From a bacterium (GTDB lineage Bacteria; Pseudomonadota; Alphaproteobacteria; Rhodobacterales; Rhodobacteraceae): a stretch of DNA of 64,000 bases. The notes beneath the pieces were generated by a model that was given only the letters and a program-made list of their open reading frames with translations, did no database searches and was not told the origin of the DNA. The translations under genes and the position numbers were made by a program. Positions 10,131-18,753 of this stretch are shown piece by piece (positions within the stretch are counted from its first letter, which is position 1; each line of letters opens with the position of its first letter). The DNA is taken from contig WGOE01000010.1 in assembly GCA_016124195.1 (NCBI GenBank), forward strand, positions 62,001 through 126,000, given 5' to 3'.

Positions 10131-11036
10131 ATGATCCCACCCACCGAGCTTCGCGACATCATCCGCTCTGGCCTGCTTTCCTTCCCGGTGACGCCCTTCG
10201 ATGCCGACAACGCCTTCAACGCCAGTGCCTTTTCCGCGCATCTGGAATGGCTGTCGGCCCATCCGGTGGCCGGGCTGATCGTGGCGGGCGGTACGGGAGA
10301 GTTGTTCTCGCTGACCCCCGCCGAGGTGGTCGAGGTGACGCGCACCGCCAAGGCCGCCCAACCCAATGCGCCCATCATCGCGGGCTGCGGCTATGGCACC
10401 AAGCTCGCCTGCGAGATGGCGCAGGGCATCGAGGCCGCGGGTGGCGACGGCATCCTGTTGCTGCCGCATTACCTGATCCACGGCCCGCAGGACGGTCTGG
10501 CGGCCCATGTCAGCGCAGTCTGCCGGTCGACCCGGATGGGAGTCATCGTCTACAACCGCGACAACAGCCGCATCAGCGCCGAGACCCTGGCCCGGCTGGC
10601 GGCCGATTGCCCCAACCTGATCGGCTTCAAGGATGGCACCGGCGACATCGACACCGTGCGCCGCATCACGATCGAGAATGGCGACCGGCTGGCCTATATC
10701 GGCGGCATGCCGACGCATGAGCTCTTTGCCCAAGCCTATCGTGGCGCCGGGGTGGATACCTATTCCTCGGCCGTCTTCAACTTCGTGCCTGAAACCGCGG
10801 TTGCATTTTTCAAGGCTTTTTCCGCCCGGGACGACGCGACCTGCGCCCGGATGTTGCAGGATTTCTACTATCCCTTCGCCCGGATCCGCGACAGCAAGAC
10901 AGGCTATGCGGTTTCGGCCATCAAGGCGGGCGTGGCGCTGCGCGGCTTTGCCACAGGGTCGGTGCGCTCGCCCCTGACGGACCTCACCGAAGAGGAACGC
11001 GCCATGATGGCCGATCTGATCGCCGGCCGGCGCTGA
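10131..11036 (+). CDS. kdgD: 5-dehydro-4-deoxyglucarate dehydratase
   Basis: A 301-residue DapA-superfamily TIM-barrel lyase. It begins [24 protein letters not shown], characteristic of KdgD rather than [16 protein letters not shown] is the carboxylate-binding GxxGE-type loop, and the Schiff-base lysine is in [10 protein letters not shown]. KdgD dehydrates and decarboxylates 5-keto-4-deoxyglucarate to 2-oxoglutarate semialdehyde. That completes the Udh route apart from the semialdehyde dehydrogenase, which is not in this window. The longer upstream frame overlaps udh and is not coding, so ATG 10131 is used. Confidence 0.93.
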   Translation: MIPPTELRDIIRSGLLSFPVTPFDADNAFNASAFSAHLEWLSAHPVAGLIVAGGTGELFSLTPAEVVEVTRTAKAAQPNAPIIAGCGYGTKLACEMAQGIEAAGGDGILLLPHYLIHGPQDGLAAHVSAVCRSTRMGVIVYNRDNSRISAETLARLAADCPNLIGFKDGTGDIDTVRRITIENGDRLAYIGGMPTHELFAQAYRGAGVDTYSSAVFNFVPETAVAFFKAFSARDDATCARMLQDFYYPFARIRDSKTGYAVSAIKAGVALRGFATGSVRSPLTDLTEEERAMMADLIAGRR

Positions 11037-11088
11037 TTGCGGCAGCCCGCCCGCCCCGCTAGGCTGGATGGCAACAAGGGAGGCCAGG

Positions 11089-12831
11089 ATGGCGCTGGAC
11101 AAAAGGAAGACACCGCAGGACCTGCGCTCGGCCCGCTGGTTCGCGCCCGACGATCTGCGCAGCTTCGGCCACCGCTCGCGCATGATGCAACTGGGCTATG
11201 CCGAAGAAGACTTCATGGGCCGCCCGGTGATCGGCATCCTGAACACCTGGTCCGAACTGAACACCTGCCACGCCCATTTTCGCGAGCGCGCAAAGGATGT
11301 GAAGCGCGGGGTGACGCAGGCGGGCGGCTTTGCGGTGGAACTGCCGGCGCTGTCGGTCGATGAAAGCTTCACCAAGCCGACTTCGATGCTCTACCGCAAC
11401 ATGCTGGCGATGGAGACCGAGGAGCAGATCCGCAGCCACCCGCTGGACGGCGTTGTGCTGATGGGCGGCTGCGACAAGACCACGCCGGGGCTGATCATGG
11501 GCGCGATTTCGGCTGGGGTGCCGATGATCTATCTGCCCGCCGGCCCGATGCTGCGCGGCAACTATGCCGGGCGGGTGCTGGGGTCGGGGTCGGATGCCTG
11601 GAAGTACTGGGACGAACGGCGCGCGGGGAATGTGACGGATGCCGAATGGCGCGGGCTGCAGGGCGGCATCGCGCGGTCGGCCGGCACCTGCATGACGATG
11701 GGCACCGCCGCCACCATGATGTCGATCGCCGAGGCTCTGGGCCTGACCCTGCCCGGCGCCTCGGCCATCCCGGCGGTGGACAGCGAACACCAGCGCATGT
11801 CGGCCGGCTGCGGGCGCCGCATCGTCGATATGGTCTGGGAGGATCTGACCCCCGCCCGCATCCTGACCCCGGCCGCCGTGCGCAATGCCGCCGTGGTGGC
11901 GATGGCCACGGGCTGTTCGACCAATGCCGTCATCCACCTGATCGCCATGGCACGGCGGGCAGGGGTCGACCTCAGCCTCGACGATCTGGACGCGCTGGGC
12001 CGGTCCACCCCGGTTCTGGCCAATATCCGCCCCTCGGGCAGCACCTATCTGATGGAGGATTTCTACTACGCCGGGGGCTTGCGCGCCCTGATGGCGGAAC
12101 TGGGCGACCGGCTGGACCTGACGGCGCTGACCGTTTCCGGCGACCCGCTGAGTGTTACGCTTGAAGGTGCCCGAAACCATAACCCCGATGTCATCCGCCC
12201 GCTGTCGAACCCGGTTTATCCCGAAGGCTCGCTGGCGGTGCTGCATGGCAACCTGTGCCCCGATGGCGCCGTCATCAAGCCGGCAGCCTGCGATCCCAGG
12301 TTCTACCAGCATCAGGGCCCGGCGCTGGTCTTTGACAGCTACCCCGAGATGAAGGCCGCCATCGACGACGAAACGCTGGAGGTGACGCCCGACCATGTTC
12401 TGGTCCTGCGCAATGCCGGGCCCCTGGGCGGGCCGGGGATGCCGGAATGGGGGATGCTGCCGATCCCCAAGGCGCTGATCAAACAGGGCCACCGCGACAT
12501 GCTGCGGATTTCGGACGCACGCATGTCGGGCACGTCTTATGGCGCCTGCGTGCTGCATGCCGCACCCGAGGCCTATGTCGGCGGGCCGCTGGCCTTGTTG
12601 CGGACGGGCGATATCGTGCGGCTCGACCTGGCCGCGCGCCGGCTGGACATGCTGGTGGACGAGGCCGAACTCGCCCGCCGCCGGGCGGCCTGGGTTGCGC
12701 CGCCCAAGCGGTTCGAACGCGGTTGGGGCTGGATGTTTTCGGCGCATGTCACCCAGGCCGACAGGGGCTGCGACTTCGACTTTCTGGAACGCGGCTTTGG
12801 CGAGGCCGCGGGTGAGCCCGACATATTCTGA
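11089..12831 (+). CDS. IlvD/Edd-family Fe-S dehydratase (pentonate/arabinonate dehydratase-like)
   Basis: A 580-residue member of the dihydroxy-acid/6-phosphogluconate dehydratase family. Cluster cysteines are in GGCDKTTPG near residue 128 and GTCMTMGTA near 202, and the C-terminal catalytic region ARMSGTSYG is present. The N-terminus LRSARWFAPDDLRSFGHRSR is of the type seen in L-arabinonate and D-xylonate dehydratases rather than in biosynthetic IlvD. A strong AGGGAGG ribosome site precedes ATG 11089, so the seven upstream codons are excluded. It would dehydrate an aldonate to a 2-keto-3-deoxy acid, giving the locus a pentose or hexonate branch beside the uronate branch. Confidence 0.9.
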   Translation: MALDKRKTPQDLRSARWFAPDDLRSFGHRSRMMQLGYAEEDFMGRPVIGILNTWSELNTCHAHFRERAKDVKRGVTQAGGFAVELPALSVDESFTKPTSMLYRNMLAMETEEQIRSHPLDGVVLMGGCDKTTPGLIMGAISAGVPMIYLPAGPMLRGNYAGRVLGSGSDAWKYWDERRAGNVTDAEWRGLQGGIARSAGTCMTMGTAATMMSIAEALGLTLPGASAIPAVDSEHQRMSAGCGRRIVDMVWEDLTPARILTPAAVRNAAVVAMATGCSTNAVIHLIAMARRAGVDLSLDDLDALGRSTPVLANIRPSGSTYLMEDFYYAGGLRALMAELGDRLDLTALTVSGDPLSVTLEGARNHNPDVIRPLSNPVYPEGSLAVLHGNLCPDGAVIKPAACDPRFYQHQGPALVFDSYPEMKAAIDDETLEVTPDHVLVLRNAGPLGGPGMPEWGMLPIPKALIKQGHRDMLRISDARMSGTSYGACVLHAAPEAYVGGPLALLRTGDIVRLDLAARRLDMLVDEAELARRRAAWVAPPKRFERGWGWMFSAHVTQADRGCDFDFLERGFGEAAGEPDIF

Positions 12832-12841
12832 AAGGATGCAG

Positions 12842-13732
12842 ATGCTGGAGGACAGACTGACGGGCATATCCGGAATCCTCGTCACCCCCTTTGACGAGGC
12901 GGGCGAGGTTGCGCCCGACCGGCTGGCCCCGGTGATCGACCGTGCCTTGGCCGCCGGCCTGCACCTGCCGGTCGTCAATGGCAACACGGGCGAGTTCTAT
13001 GCCCTGACCACCGACGAGGCCGAGGTCATGGTGGCCGAGGTCGCGGCACTCGTGGCCGGGCGCGCGCCTGTGGTGGCCGGGGTCGGGCGCGGCCTGCGCG
13101 ATGCCGTGCGGCTCGCCCGTGCTTCGGTCCGGGCCGGGGCCGCGGCGCTGATGGTGCATCAACCGCCCGATCCTTTCGTCTCGCCGCGCGGGCTGACCGA
13201 TTACCTGAAGGCCGTGGCCGAGGCGGGCGAAGGCCTGCCCCTGATGCTCTACCTGCGCAACGATGCCATCGGCACCCGGGCCATCGCGGACCTTTGCGCC
13301 GTTCCGGGCGTGAAAGGCGTGAAATGGGCCACGCCCAACCCCTTGAAACTGGCCGAGGCCAAGGCCGCCTGTGATCCCGCCCTCATCTGGGTCGGCGGGC
13401 TGGCCGAGGTCTGGGCTCCGGCCCTTTACGCGGTGGGGGCGCGTGGCTTTACCTCGGGGCTGATCAACCTCTGGCCGGAGCGGTCGCTGGCGATCCACGC
13501 CGCGCTCGAGGCCGGCGATTACGCCGCGGCCAACCGGCTGATCGCCGGGATGCGCGCCTTTGAAGAGATCAGGGCCGAAGAGATGGGCGGCACCAATGTC
13601 ACCTGCGTCAAGGCGGCGCTGCGGGCGACGGCGCTGGATTGCGGACCGACGCGTCCACCGTCGGCCTGGCCGCTGACTGCCAGCCAGGACAGCCGGATGC
13701 GGGCCTTTCTGGCCGCCAATGCGTTGATATAG
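12842..13732 (+). CDS. DapA-superfamily lyase (keto-deoxy sugar acid aldolase/dehydratase)
   Basis: A 296-residue TIM-barrel protein of the dihydrodipicolinate synthase superfamily. GISGILVTPFDE opens the barrel, VVNGNTGEFYALT carries the GNTGE substrate loop, YLRNDAIG the tyrosine and VKGVKWATPN the Schiff-base lysine. Of two nearby ATGs, 12842 is six bases after AAAGG and is preferred over 12836. It is a different branch from KdgD upstream. It probably processes the product of the adjacent IlvD-type dehydratase, for example a 2-keto-3-deoxy-pentonate, by dehydration or retro-aldol cleavage; sequence alone does not decide. Confidence 0.87.
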   Translation: MLEDRLTGISGILVTPFDEAGEVAPDRLAPVIDRALAAGLHLPVVNGNTGEFYALTTDEAEVMVAEVAALVAGRAPVVAGVGRGLRDAVRLARASVRAGAAALMVHQPPDPFVSPRGLTDYLKAVAEAGEGLPLMLYLRNDAIGTRAIADLCAVPGVKGVKWATPNPLKLAEAKAACDPALIWVGGLAEVWAPALYAVGARGFTSGLINLWPERSLAIHAALEAGDYAAANRLIAGMRAFEEIRAEEMGGTNVTCVKAALRATALDCGPTRPPSAWPLTASQDSRMRAFLAANALI

Positions 13733-13743
13733 GAGGGAATCTC

Positions 13744-14454
13744 ATGGACCAGACACTTCGTGCGCAGTTGAGCGGCGTTTCGGTCGCCACGCTGGCCACC
13801 GCGCTTTTCAAGCGCGGGTTGCGCAATCAGGTGATCCAGAACGTGCGCCCCGTCGCACCAAAGGGGCGCAACATGATAGGCCCCGCCTTCACCCTGCGCT
13901 ATATCCCCGCACGCGAGGATCGCAACACTCTGGCCGAGTTTCGCAAGCCCACCCATCCGCAGCGCGTCGCCATCGAGACGTGCCCGCCCGGCCATGTTCT
14001 GGTGATGGACAGCCGCAAGGACGCCCGGGCAGCCTCGGCTGGCGATATCCTGATCACGCGGTTGCAGATGCGCGGCGTGGCGGGCGTGGTCACCGACGGC
14101 GGCTTTCGCGACGCCGCCACGATCGGCGGGCTTGATATCCCGGCCTATCACAGCCGCCCCTCCAGCCCGACCAATCTGACCCTGCACGAGGCGCTTGATC
14201 TCAACGTGCCGATCGGCTGCGGCGATGTACCGGTCTTTCCCAACGACATCATCGTCGGCGACGACGATTGTGTCATCGTCATTCCGCAGGAGATTGTCGC
14301 CGAAGTGGCCTCCGAGGCGGTCGAGATGACCGCCTACGAGGATTTCGTGGTCGAACAGGTCAAGGCCGGGGTCCCGATCATCGGGCTTTACCCCGGCACC
14401 ATGCCCGAACATGCCGAGGCCTTCGCCCTCTGGCGCGCCAGGACCGGGCGGTAG
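13744..14454 (+). CDS. RraA-like protein (HMG aldolase/oxaloacetate decarboxylase family)
   Basis: A 236-residue member of the RraA/class II pyruvate aldolase fold. Visible features are the conserved AGDILITRLQMRGVAGVVTDGGFRD block, with GD...R and the metal-site aspartate, and DDDCVIVIP towards the C-terminus. Enzymatic relatives cleave 4-hydroxy-4-methyl-2-oxoglutarate or decarboxylate oxaloacetate; the E. coli namesake instead inhibits RNase E. At the end of an acid-sugar operon, 12 bases after the DapA-like gene and behind a GGAGG ribosome site, an aldolase or decarboxylase acting on a keto-acid is more likely than RNase regulation. It ends just before a strong hairpin. Confidence 0.85.
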   Translation: MDQTLRAQLSGVSVATLATALFKRGLRNQVIQNVRPVAPKGRNMIGPAFTLRYIPAREDRNTLAEFRKPTHPQRVAIETCPPGHVLVMDSRKDARAASAGDILITRLQMRGVAGVVTDGGFRDAATIGGLDIPAYHSRPSSPTNLTLHEALDLNVPIGCGDVPVFPNDIIVGDDDCVIVIPQEIVAEVASEAVEMTAYEDFVVEQVKAGVPIIGLYPGTMPEHAEAFALWRARTGR

Positions 14455-14468
14455 GCTCCGGCTGCGTC

Positions 14469-14504
14469 GGCATGGGGACCAGGGCCTTGCCCGGTCCCCA
14501 TGCC
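14469..14504. terminator. Strong bidirectional hairpin terminator
   Basis: GGCATGGGGACC (14469-14480) pairs perfectly with GGTCCCCATGCC (14493-14504). Inside, GGGC and GCCC pair around a CTT loop, leaving only one bulged A, so the stem is about 16 pairs. It fills the 59-base gap between the convergent RraA-like and CHRD genes, where a shared terminator is expected. There is no long U-tract on either side, which is common in GC-rich alphaproteobacteria. Confidence 0.8.
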
Positions 14505-14513
14505 TGCGGGCCT

Positions 14514-14951
14514 TTACATCCCGGTCTTGACCTGGCCGCGGATCTCACCCTTGGGATTGGCTGCGGTGTGGATATTGACGTACCACATGCCGTCCATCAC
14601 CTGCTTGACCTGATCGGGGGTAAGCTTGGCCGATCCTTTGGAGGGGCTCTTCAGACCGGATGCCTTGCCGATGTCGACCAGAACGCCCGCGTTCTTGCCA
14701 GCCGGCGCCGGGCCGTGGAAATGCATGGCCGTGGCATCGCCCGACAGGCCCATCCAGCTTACGTCCCAGGTCATCGCGCCGGTCGCGGTGTCCAGCGTGC
14801 CCGAGGCATCGCCCATGGCGCCAGCCACCTTGGTCTTGAAATCGCCCTCCTGGGCCTGATCGAGCTTGGCCGACCATTTGACCATGTCGGCCATTGCGGC
14901 GCCGCCCAATCCCAGGGCCAGTGCCGCCGATAGTGCGAGCGTCTTCAGCAT
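14514..14951 (-). CDS. Secreted CHRD-domain protein
   Basis: A 145-residue exported protein. The signal peptide MLKTLALSAALALGLGGAAMA is followed by a single CHRD domain with TMTWDVSW-like strands (here AMTWDVSWMG), AMHFHGPAPAGKNAG and the terminal NIHTAANPKGEIRGQV block. CHRD domains occur in chordin and in many small bacterial periplasmic proteins whose function is largely unknown. It is a single gene transcribed leftward, convergent with the sugar operon and divergent from the RegB-like kinase, with AGGAAGGAAA upstream of its ATG. The much longer reading frame around it reaching 16379 is an artefact of the kinase gene on the other strand. Confidence 0.88.
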   Translation of the reverse strand: MLKTLALSAALALGLGGAAMADMVKWSAKLDQAQEGDFKTKVAGAMGDASGTLDTATGAMTWDVSWMGLSGDATAMHFHGPAPAGKNAGVLVDIGKASGLKSPSKGSAKLTPDQVKQVMDGMWYVNIHTAANPKGEIRGQVKTGM

Positions 14952-15095
14952 GTCTCGATTTCCTTCCTGTTCGGGTTTCATCGCAAAGGGCCGGCGCTTG
15001 AGCCATCTGCCCGCCCGCAAGGGTAGCACGCGATCGGGTCCGGCCAAGGGGCGGCGGGCCGGCCCCGCGCGAACGTGATCGACCGGGTGCGATCT

Positions 15096-15125
15096 GGGCA
15101 AGGCCCCGCCGCTTGCCCATGGGCA
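15096..15125. repeat. Overlapping inverted repeats ahead of the RegB-like gene
   Basis: In the 240-base divergent gap between the CHRD and kinase genes, GGGCAAG (15096-15102) pairs with CTTGCCC (15112-15118). The right arm is shared with the perfect palindrome TGCCCATGGGCA (15114-15125), so two structures are mutually exclusive. They lie 67-96 bases before the kinase start. They may be operator or leader structure; there is no further evidence. The rest of the gap shows nothing I can name. Confidence 0.3.
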
Positions 15126-15191
15126 CCCTGCAATCCGGGCTGGCCTTGTCGGGGGCAAGCGGGCAGAACGGGACAAAGCCCTCAAGGTCCC

Positions 15192-16472
15192 ATGCCCATG
15201 CCAAATGTCTCCGGCAGCTATCACAGCCCCGAACTGCAGAACCTCGCGCTGTTGGTGCGGCTGCGCTGGCTTGCGATTTCCGGTCAGGCCCTGGCCATCC
15301 TGATCACGCATTTCGTGCTGAAGATCCCGATGCCTTTGGTCAACATGCTGGCGATCCTGTCCTTCCTCGCCGGCATCAACCTTGTCGCACACGAGCGCAG
15401 CAAGCGCCGCGTCCAGATCGGCGGGTCGCTTTTGACGCTGGAAATCATGGTCGACGTGCTGGCCCTGACGCTGTTGCTGTACCTCTCTGGCGGGGCGACC
15501 AACCCGTTCACCAGCCTGTTCATCCTGCAGGACATCATCGCCATCGTGCTGCTGCCGCCGCTTGCGGCCGGACTGGTCATCGGCTCGACGATGCTGGCCG
15601 GGCTGGCGCTGTTGCGGTTCGGCCGACCCTTGAACCTGCCGCACCGTGCCGCCGCCGGGCCGGGATTCGACGATCTGTTCCTTGTCGGCACCTATCTCAG
15701 CTTCGTGATCTGTGCGCTTCTGTCGGCCTGGTTCATCATGGGCATCCGCGCCAACCTCAACCGGCGCGACGCCGAACTGGCCCGCGCGCAAAGCCAGATC
15801 GACGCCGAGGCCGCCATCCTGCGCATGGGGCTGCTGGCCTCGACGGCGGCGCATGATCTGGGCACGCCCCTGACCAATCTGGCCGTGATCCTCGACGACT
15901 GGGCCGATCTGGGCCTGCCCGCGCCTGAAGAGACCCGGCGCCAGATCGAACTGATGCAAGAGGCGGTGCAGACCTGCCGCGCCTCGATCTCGGGGATGTT
16001 GCAGGCGGCGGGGGCGGCGCGGCTGGACGAGGCCGCCCCGCAGGACGTGGCCAGCTTTGTGGCGCAGGTCGTGGCGCGCTGGCAAAGCGGGCGGGTGACG
16101 GTCGAGATCGCCGACCAGCGCAGCCGCCCCTGCCGGATCGTGGCGGATGTGCTCTTGTCGAAGGCGCTGGGCAATCTGCTGGACAACTCGGCCGAGGCGG
16201 GGGCCGACGCGATCCGGATCGAGATCGTCAACGCCGGGCTTCGGGTGCAGATCGCGGTCTGCGACAACGGGCCGGGCTTTCCGGCTGGCCTTCTGGCCAC
16301 GGGGCCGGCGCTGTTCCAAAGCGGCAATCCGGTGCCGAGCCTGGGCCCCTCGCGCGGGTTGGGACTGTTCCTGGTGCAATCGGTGCTGCGCCGCATGGAC
16401 GGCGATCTGCGCCTGTCCAATCTGGAAAGCGGCGGTGCGCGGGCGGCGCTGTATCTGCCCTATATCGGCTGA
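15192..16472 (+). CDS. RegB/PrrB/ActS-type redox sensor histidine kinase
   Basis: A 426-residue membrane kinase. Six hydrophobic segments occupy about residues 15-190. The quinone-site motif GGATNPF is at residues 100-106, the H-box AAHDLGTPLTNL puts the phosphorylated histidine at 221, and Cys262 (TCR) lies about where the redox-active Cys265 of Rhodobacter RegB sits. The N-box and GLGLFLV G-box follow. RegB autophosphorylates when the quinone pool is reduced and phosphorylates RegA. The gene ends directly against the convergent RegA-like gene. Of ATGs 15192 and 15198 I use the first, four bases after AAGG. Asp replaces the usual Glu in the H-box HELGTPL of RegB. Confidence 0.88.
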   Translation: MPMPNVSGSYHSPELQNLALLVRLRWLAISGQALAILITHFVLKIPMPLVNMLAILSFLAGINLVAHERSKRRVQIGGSLLTLEIMVDVLALTLLLYLSGGATNPFTSLFILQDIIAIVLLPPLAAGLVIGSTMLAGLALLRFGRPLNLPHRAAAGPGFDDLFLVGTYLSFVICALLSAWFIMGIRANLNRRDAELARAQSQIDAEAAILRMGLLASTAAHDLGTPLTNLAVILDDWADLGLPAPEETRRQIELMQEAVQTCRASISGMLQAAGAARLDEAAPQDVASFVAQVVARWQSGRVTVEIADQRSRPCRIVADVLLSKALGNLLDNSAEAGADAIRIEIVNAGLRVQIAVCDNGPGFPAGLLATGPALFQSGNPVPSLGPSRGLGLFLVQSVLRRMDGDLRLSNLESGGARAALYLPYIG

Positions 16473-17036
16473 CTAGCGCACCGGCTGCTTGGCCAGCTTT
16501 CGCGCGAGGGTGCGCCGATGCATGCCCAGCCGGCGCGCCGCCTCGGAGATGTTGAACTCGGTCTCGGCCAGAACCCGCTGAATCGTCTCCCATTCCTGGG
16601 TGCGCAGCGCCGAGACACGGGGGGCTGCAAGGTCTGGCGTGTCGCGTCCGGCCTGATGGCTGAAGGCGGCCTCGATCTCGCGGGCGGTTGCGGGCTTGGC
16701 CAGATATTGCGTGGCACCGAGCTTGATCGCCTCGACCGTCGTGGCGATCGAGGCATAGCCGGTCAGAACCACGATCTGCGGTTGCGGCGTGACCTTGGCC
16801 AGCGCCGCCACCACATCCAGCCCGCTGCCATTGGCAAGCTTCAGATCCACCAGCGCGCGGTCGGGCGCATGGCCTTCGGCCAGCCAGGCCAGCGCCTCGT
16901 CCACGCTGGCCGCATGGCTGACCCGGTAGCCCCGCGCGGTGAAGCTGGAGCCAAGGGTCGCCGCCAGCCGAGGGTCATCCTCGACAATCAACAGATGCAG
17001 GCCGCTGCGGCCCTGATCGGGAAGGGTCGTGGTCAT
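16473..17036 (-). CDS. RegA/PrrA/ActR-type response regulator
   Basis: A 187-residue regulator: receiver domain with the acidic pair ED20-D21, phospho-acceptor Asp64 in VDLKLANGSG, TGYAS, and the lysine in YLAKPAT, followed by a Fis-type helix-turn-helix ISEAARRLGMHRRTLARKL that matches the highly conserved RegA DNA-binding helix. The poly-proline hinge usual in RegA is absent and replaced by AAPRVSALRTQE. It lies 56 bases downstream of SURF1 on the same strand, so it may be co-transcribed with cyoABCD, and its stop abuts the kinase stop with no gap. It is probably the partner of that kinase and a regulator of the terminal oxidase. Confidence 0.88.
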   Translation of the reverse strand: MTTTLPDQGRSGLHLLIVEDDPRLAATLGSSFTARGYRVSHAASVDEALAWLAEGHAPDRALVDLKLANGSGLDVVAALAKVTPQPQIVVLTGYASIATTVEAIKLGATQYLAKPATAREIEAAFSHQAGRDTPDLAAPRVSALRTQEWETIQRVLAETEFNISEAARRLGMHRRTLARKLAKQPVR

Positions 17037-17092
17037 CGTGCGCGTCCGGGGCTCAGTGCTCCCGTCAAGACTTAGGCCAAAGGGGCGGAACT

Positions 17093-17785
17093 TCAAAGCC
17101 TCGGGCTGGCGCGCCGGCTGAGGGCGTAACCCCCCGACACCGCCAGAAGCAGGGCAAGGCCGAACCAGGTCAGCGCATAGGCCAGATGCGCGTTGCGGAA
17201 CCGCACGACGGTCAGCCCGCCCACCGGCAGCGCTGTGGCGTCGGGGCCGGCCGCCGCGTCGAGGAAATAGGGCGCCACGGGGCCGAGGCTCTGGGCCTTG
17301 GCAATCGCGGCCACATCGCGCGAATACCAGCGCCCGGCGCCGGGATCGTTGCTGTGCAGGAAGGCGCCGCCCGGTTCGGTTGCGCGCAACAGGCCGGTCA
17401 CCTCTTGCAGGCCCGCCGGGTTCTGGCGCTGCGAGGGGTCGCGCCGGTCGCGCGGCACGAAGCCGCGGTTGATCAGGACGGTCCAGCCGGCCTCGGTCTT
17501 CAAGGGTGTCAAAACCCAAAAGCCCGCGCCGCGCTCGGTCACGGCCTGCACCAGAACCTCGGCGGCAAAGTCATAGGTGCCGCGCAGGCTGACGCGCGTA
17601 TAGGGCGGCACGCCGGCCGCCTCGGCCGGGGCGGGTGCGGCCACCGGGTCTGCTACCAGCCGGGCAGTCACCTGGGCGATCAGGTCGGTCTTCCAGGCCA
17701 GCCGCTGGACCTGCCAGACGCCCAACCCGACCAGCACCGCGACCCCCAGGGCCACAAGGGCCATCAGGGTCAGGCGCCCGGTCAC
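17093..17785 (-). CDS. SURF1-family oxidase assembly protein
   Basis: A 230-residue membrane protein with a helix at each end: the first carries GLGVWQVQRLAWKTDLI, the family's N-terminal signature, and the last carries RNAHLAYALTWFGLALLL, the C-terminal signature. The soluble central domain has INRGFVPRDRRDPSQR. SURF1 helps insert haem into haem-copper oxidase subunit I. The start is GTG 17785, overlapping the cyoD stop as GTGA; no ATG gives the conserved N-terminus. It is the fifth gene of the cyo operon, and its presence suggests dedicated maturation of this quinol oxidase. Confidence 0.92.
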   Translation of the reverse strand: MTGRLTLMALVALGVAVLVGLGVWQVQRLAWKTDLIAQVTARLVADPVAAPAPAEAAGVPPYTRVSLRGTYDFAAEVLVQAVTERGAGFWVLTPLKTEAGWTVLINRGFVPRDRRDPSQRQNPAGLQEVTGLLRATEPGGAFLHSNDPGAGRWYSRDVAAIAKAQSLGPVAPYFLDAAAGPDATALPVGGLTVVRFRNAHLAYALTWFGLALLLAVSGGYALSRRASPRL

Positions 17786-18147
17786 TGCATGTTTTCCAGA
17801 TCGTGGCTCATCTGCGGCATCATGTTTGTGTTCAGATGATACATCACCCACAGCGACCCCGACAGCATGATCACCACGATCACCGCGGTGAAGATCATGG
17901 CCAGCATCGACCAGCCCTCTTCGGCGCGCGAGGTCATGTGCAGGAAAAAGACCATGTGCACCACGATCTGCACCACGGCAAAGCCCACCACGGTCAGGGC
18001 GGTCACCACCGGGCTGGCAAAGCCGCCCAGCATGACAAGGCCGAAGGGCAGGGCGGTCAGCACCACCGACAGGGCAAAGCCCGTGGCATAGCTGGCATGG
18101 GTGCCGTGGTCGTGGTGCGCGGCACCGGAGGCGTGGATTTCCGACAT
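17782..18147 (-). CDS. cyoD: Cytochrome o ubiquinol oxidase subunit IV
   Basis: A 121-residue protein with a His-rich N-terminus (HHDHGTH) and three hydrophobic helices, matching CyoD in size and topology. FFLHMTSRAEEGW between the second and third helix is the family signature. Subunit IV stabilises assembly of the cytochrome bo complex in the inner membrane. It starts three bases after the cyoC stop and overlaps SURF1 at its end. Its place in cyoABCD order leaves little doubt. Confidence 0.93.
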   Translation of the reverse strand: MSEIHASGAAHHDHGTHASYATGFALSVVLTALPFGLVMLGGFASPVVTALTVVGFAVVQIVVHMVFFLHMTSRAEEGWSMLAMIFTAVIVVIMLSGSLWVMYHLNTNMMPQMSHDLENMQ

Positions 18148-18150
18148 GGC

Positions 18151-18753
18151 TCAGATCATCCTGACAAGATAGACAAAGGTGAAGACGCCGATCCAGACCA
18201 CGTCCAGAAAGTGCCAGAACATCGACAGGCACAAGAGCCGGCGCAGGTTGGCCGCGATCAGCCCCTTCTGCAGGACCTGCACCATCAGAGTGACCAGCCA
18301 GATCGACCCGAAGGCCACGTGCAGCCCATGCGTGCCCACCAGGGCGAAGAAGGCCGACAGAAAGGCCGAACGCTGCGGCCCGGCGCCCTCGGCGATCAGG
18401 TGGGCGAACTCGGTCAGCTCGATGCCCAGAAAGGCCAGGCCGAAGCCCAGCGTGACCAGAAGCCAGACCAACGTGGCGCGCTGCCGGCCCTGATAGGCGG
18501 CCAGCAGGGCAAAGCCATAGGTGATCGACGACAGCAAGAGCATGGCGGTGTTCACGGCCACGAGGTTCAGATCGAACAGATCCTTCGGCCCGGGCCCCGC
18601 CGCCAGATTGCCGCCCAGAACGCCGTAAGCCGCGAAAAGGACGGCGAACATCAGGCAGTCGCTCATCAGATAGACCCAGAAGCCCAGGGCGGTCGAGCTG
18701 CCCTCGGGGTGGTCATGCGGTTCGGTCTGCCAGAAAGTGCTGGGGGCGGTCAT
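18151..18753 (-). CDS. cyoC: Cytochrome o ubiquinol oxidase subunit III
   Basis: A 200-residue subunit III with five hydrophobic helices. GFWVYLMSDCLMFAVLFAAY near the N-terminus and THGLHVAFG and FWHFLDVVWIGVFTFVYL towards the end are family hallmarks. It belongs to the haem-copper oxidase complex but lacks cofactors. The ATG overlaps the cyoB stop by one base (TGATG); the frame extends further upstream inside cyoB without coding sense. Translation coupling in the cyo operon is likely. Confidence 0.94.
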   Translation of the reverse strand: MTAPSTFWQTEPHDHPEGSSTALGFWVYLMSDCLMFAVLFAAYGVLGGNLAAGPGPKDLFDLNLVAVNTAMLLLSSITYGFALLAAYQGRQRATLVWLLVTLGFGLAFLGIELTEFAHLIAEGAGPQRSAFLSAFFALVGTHGLHVAFGSIWLVTLMVQVLQKGLIAANLRRLLCLSMFWHFLDVVWIGVFTFVYLVRMI

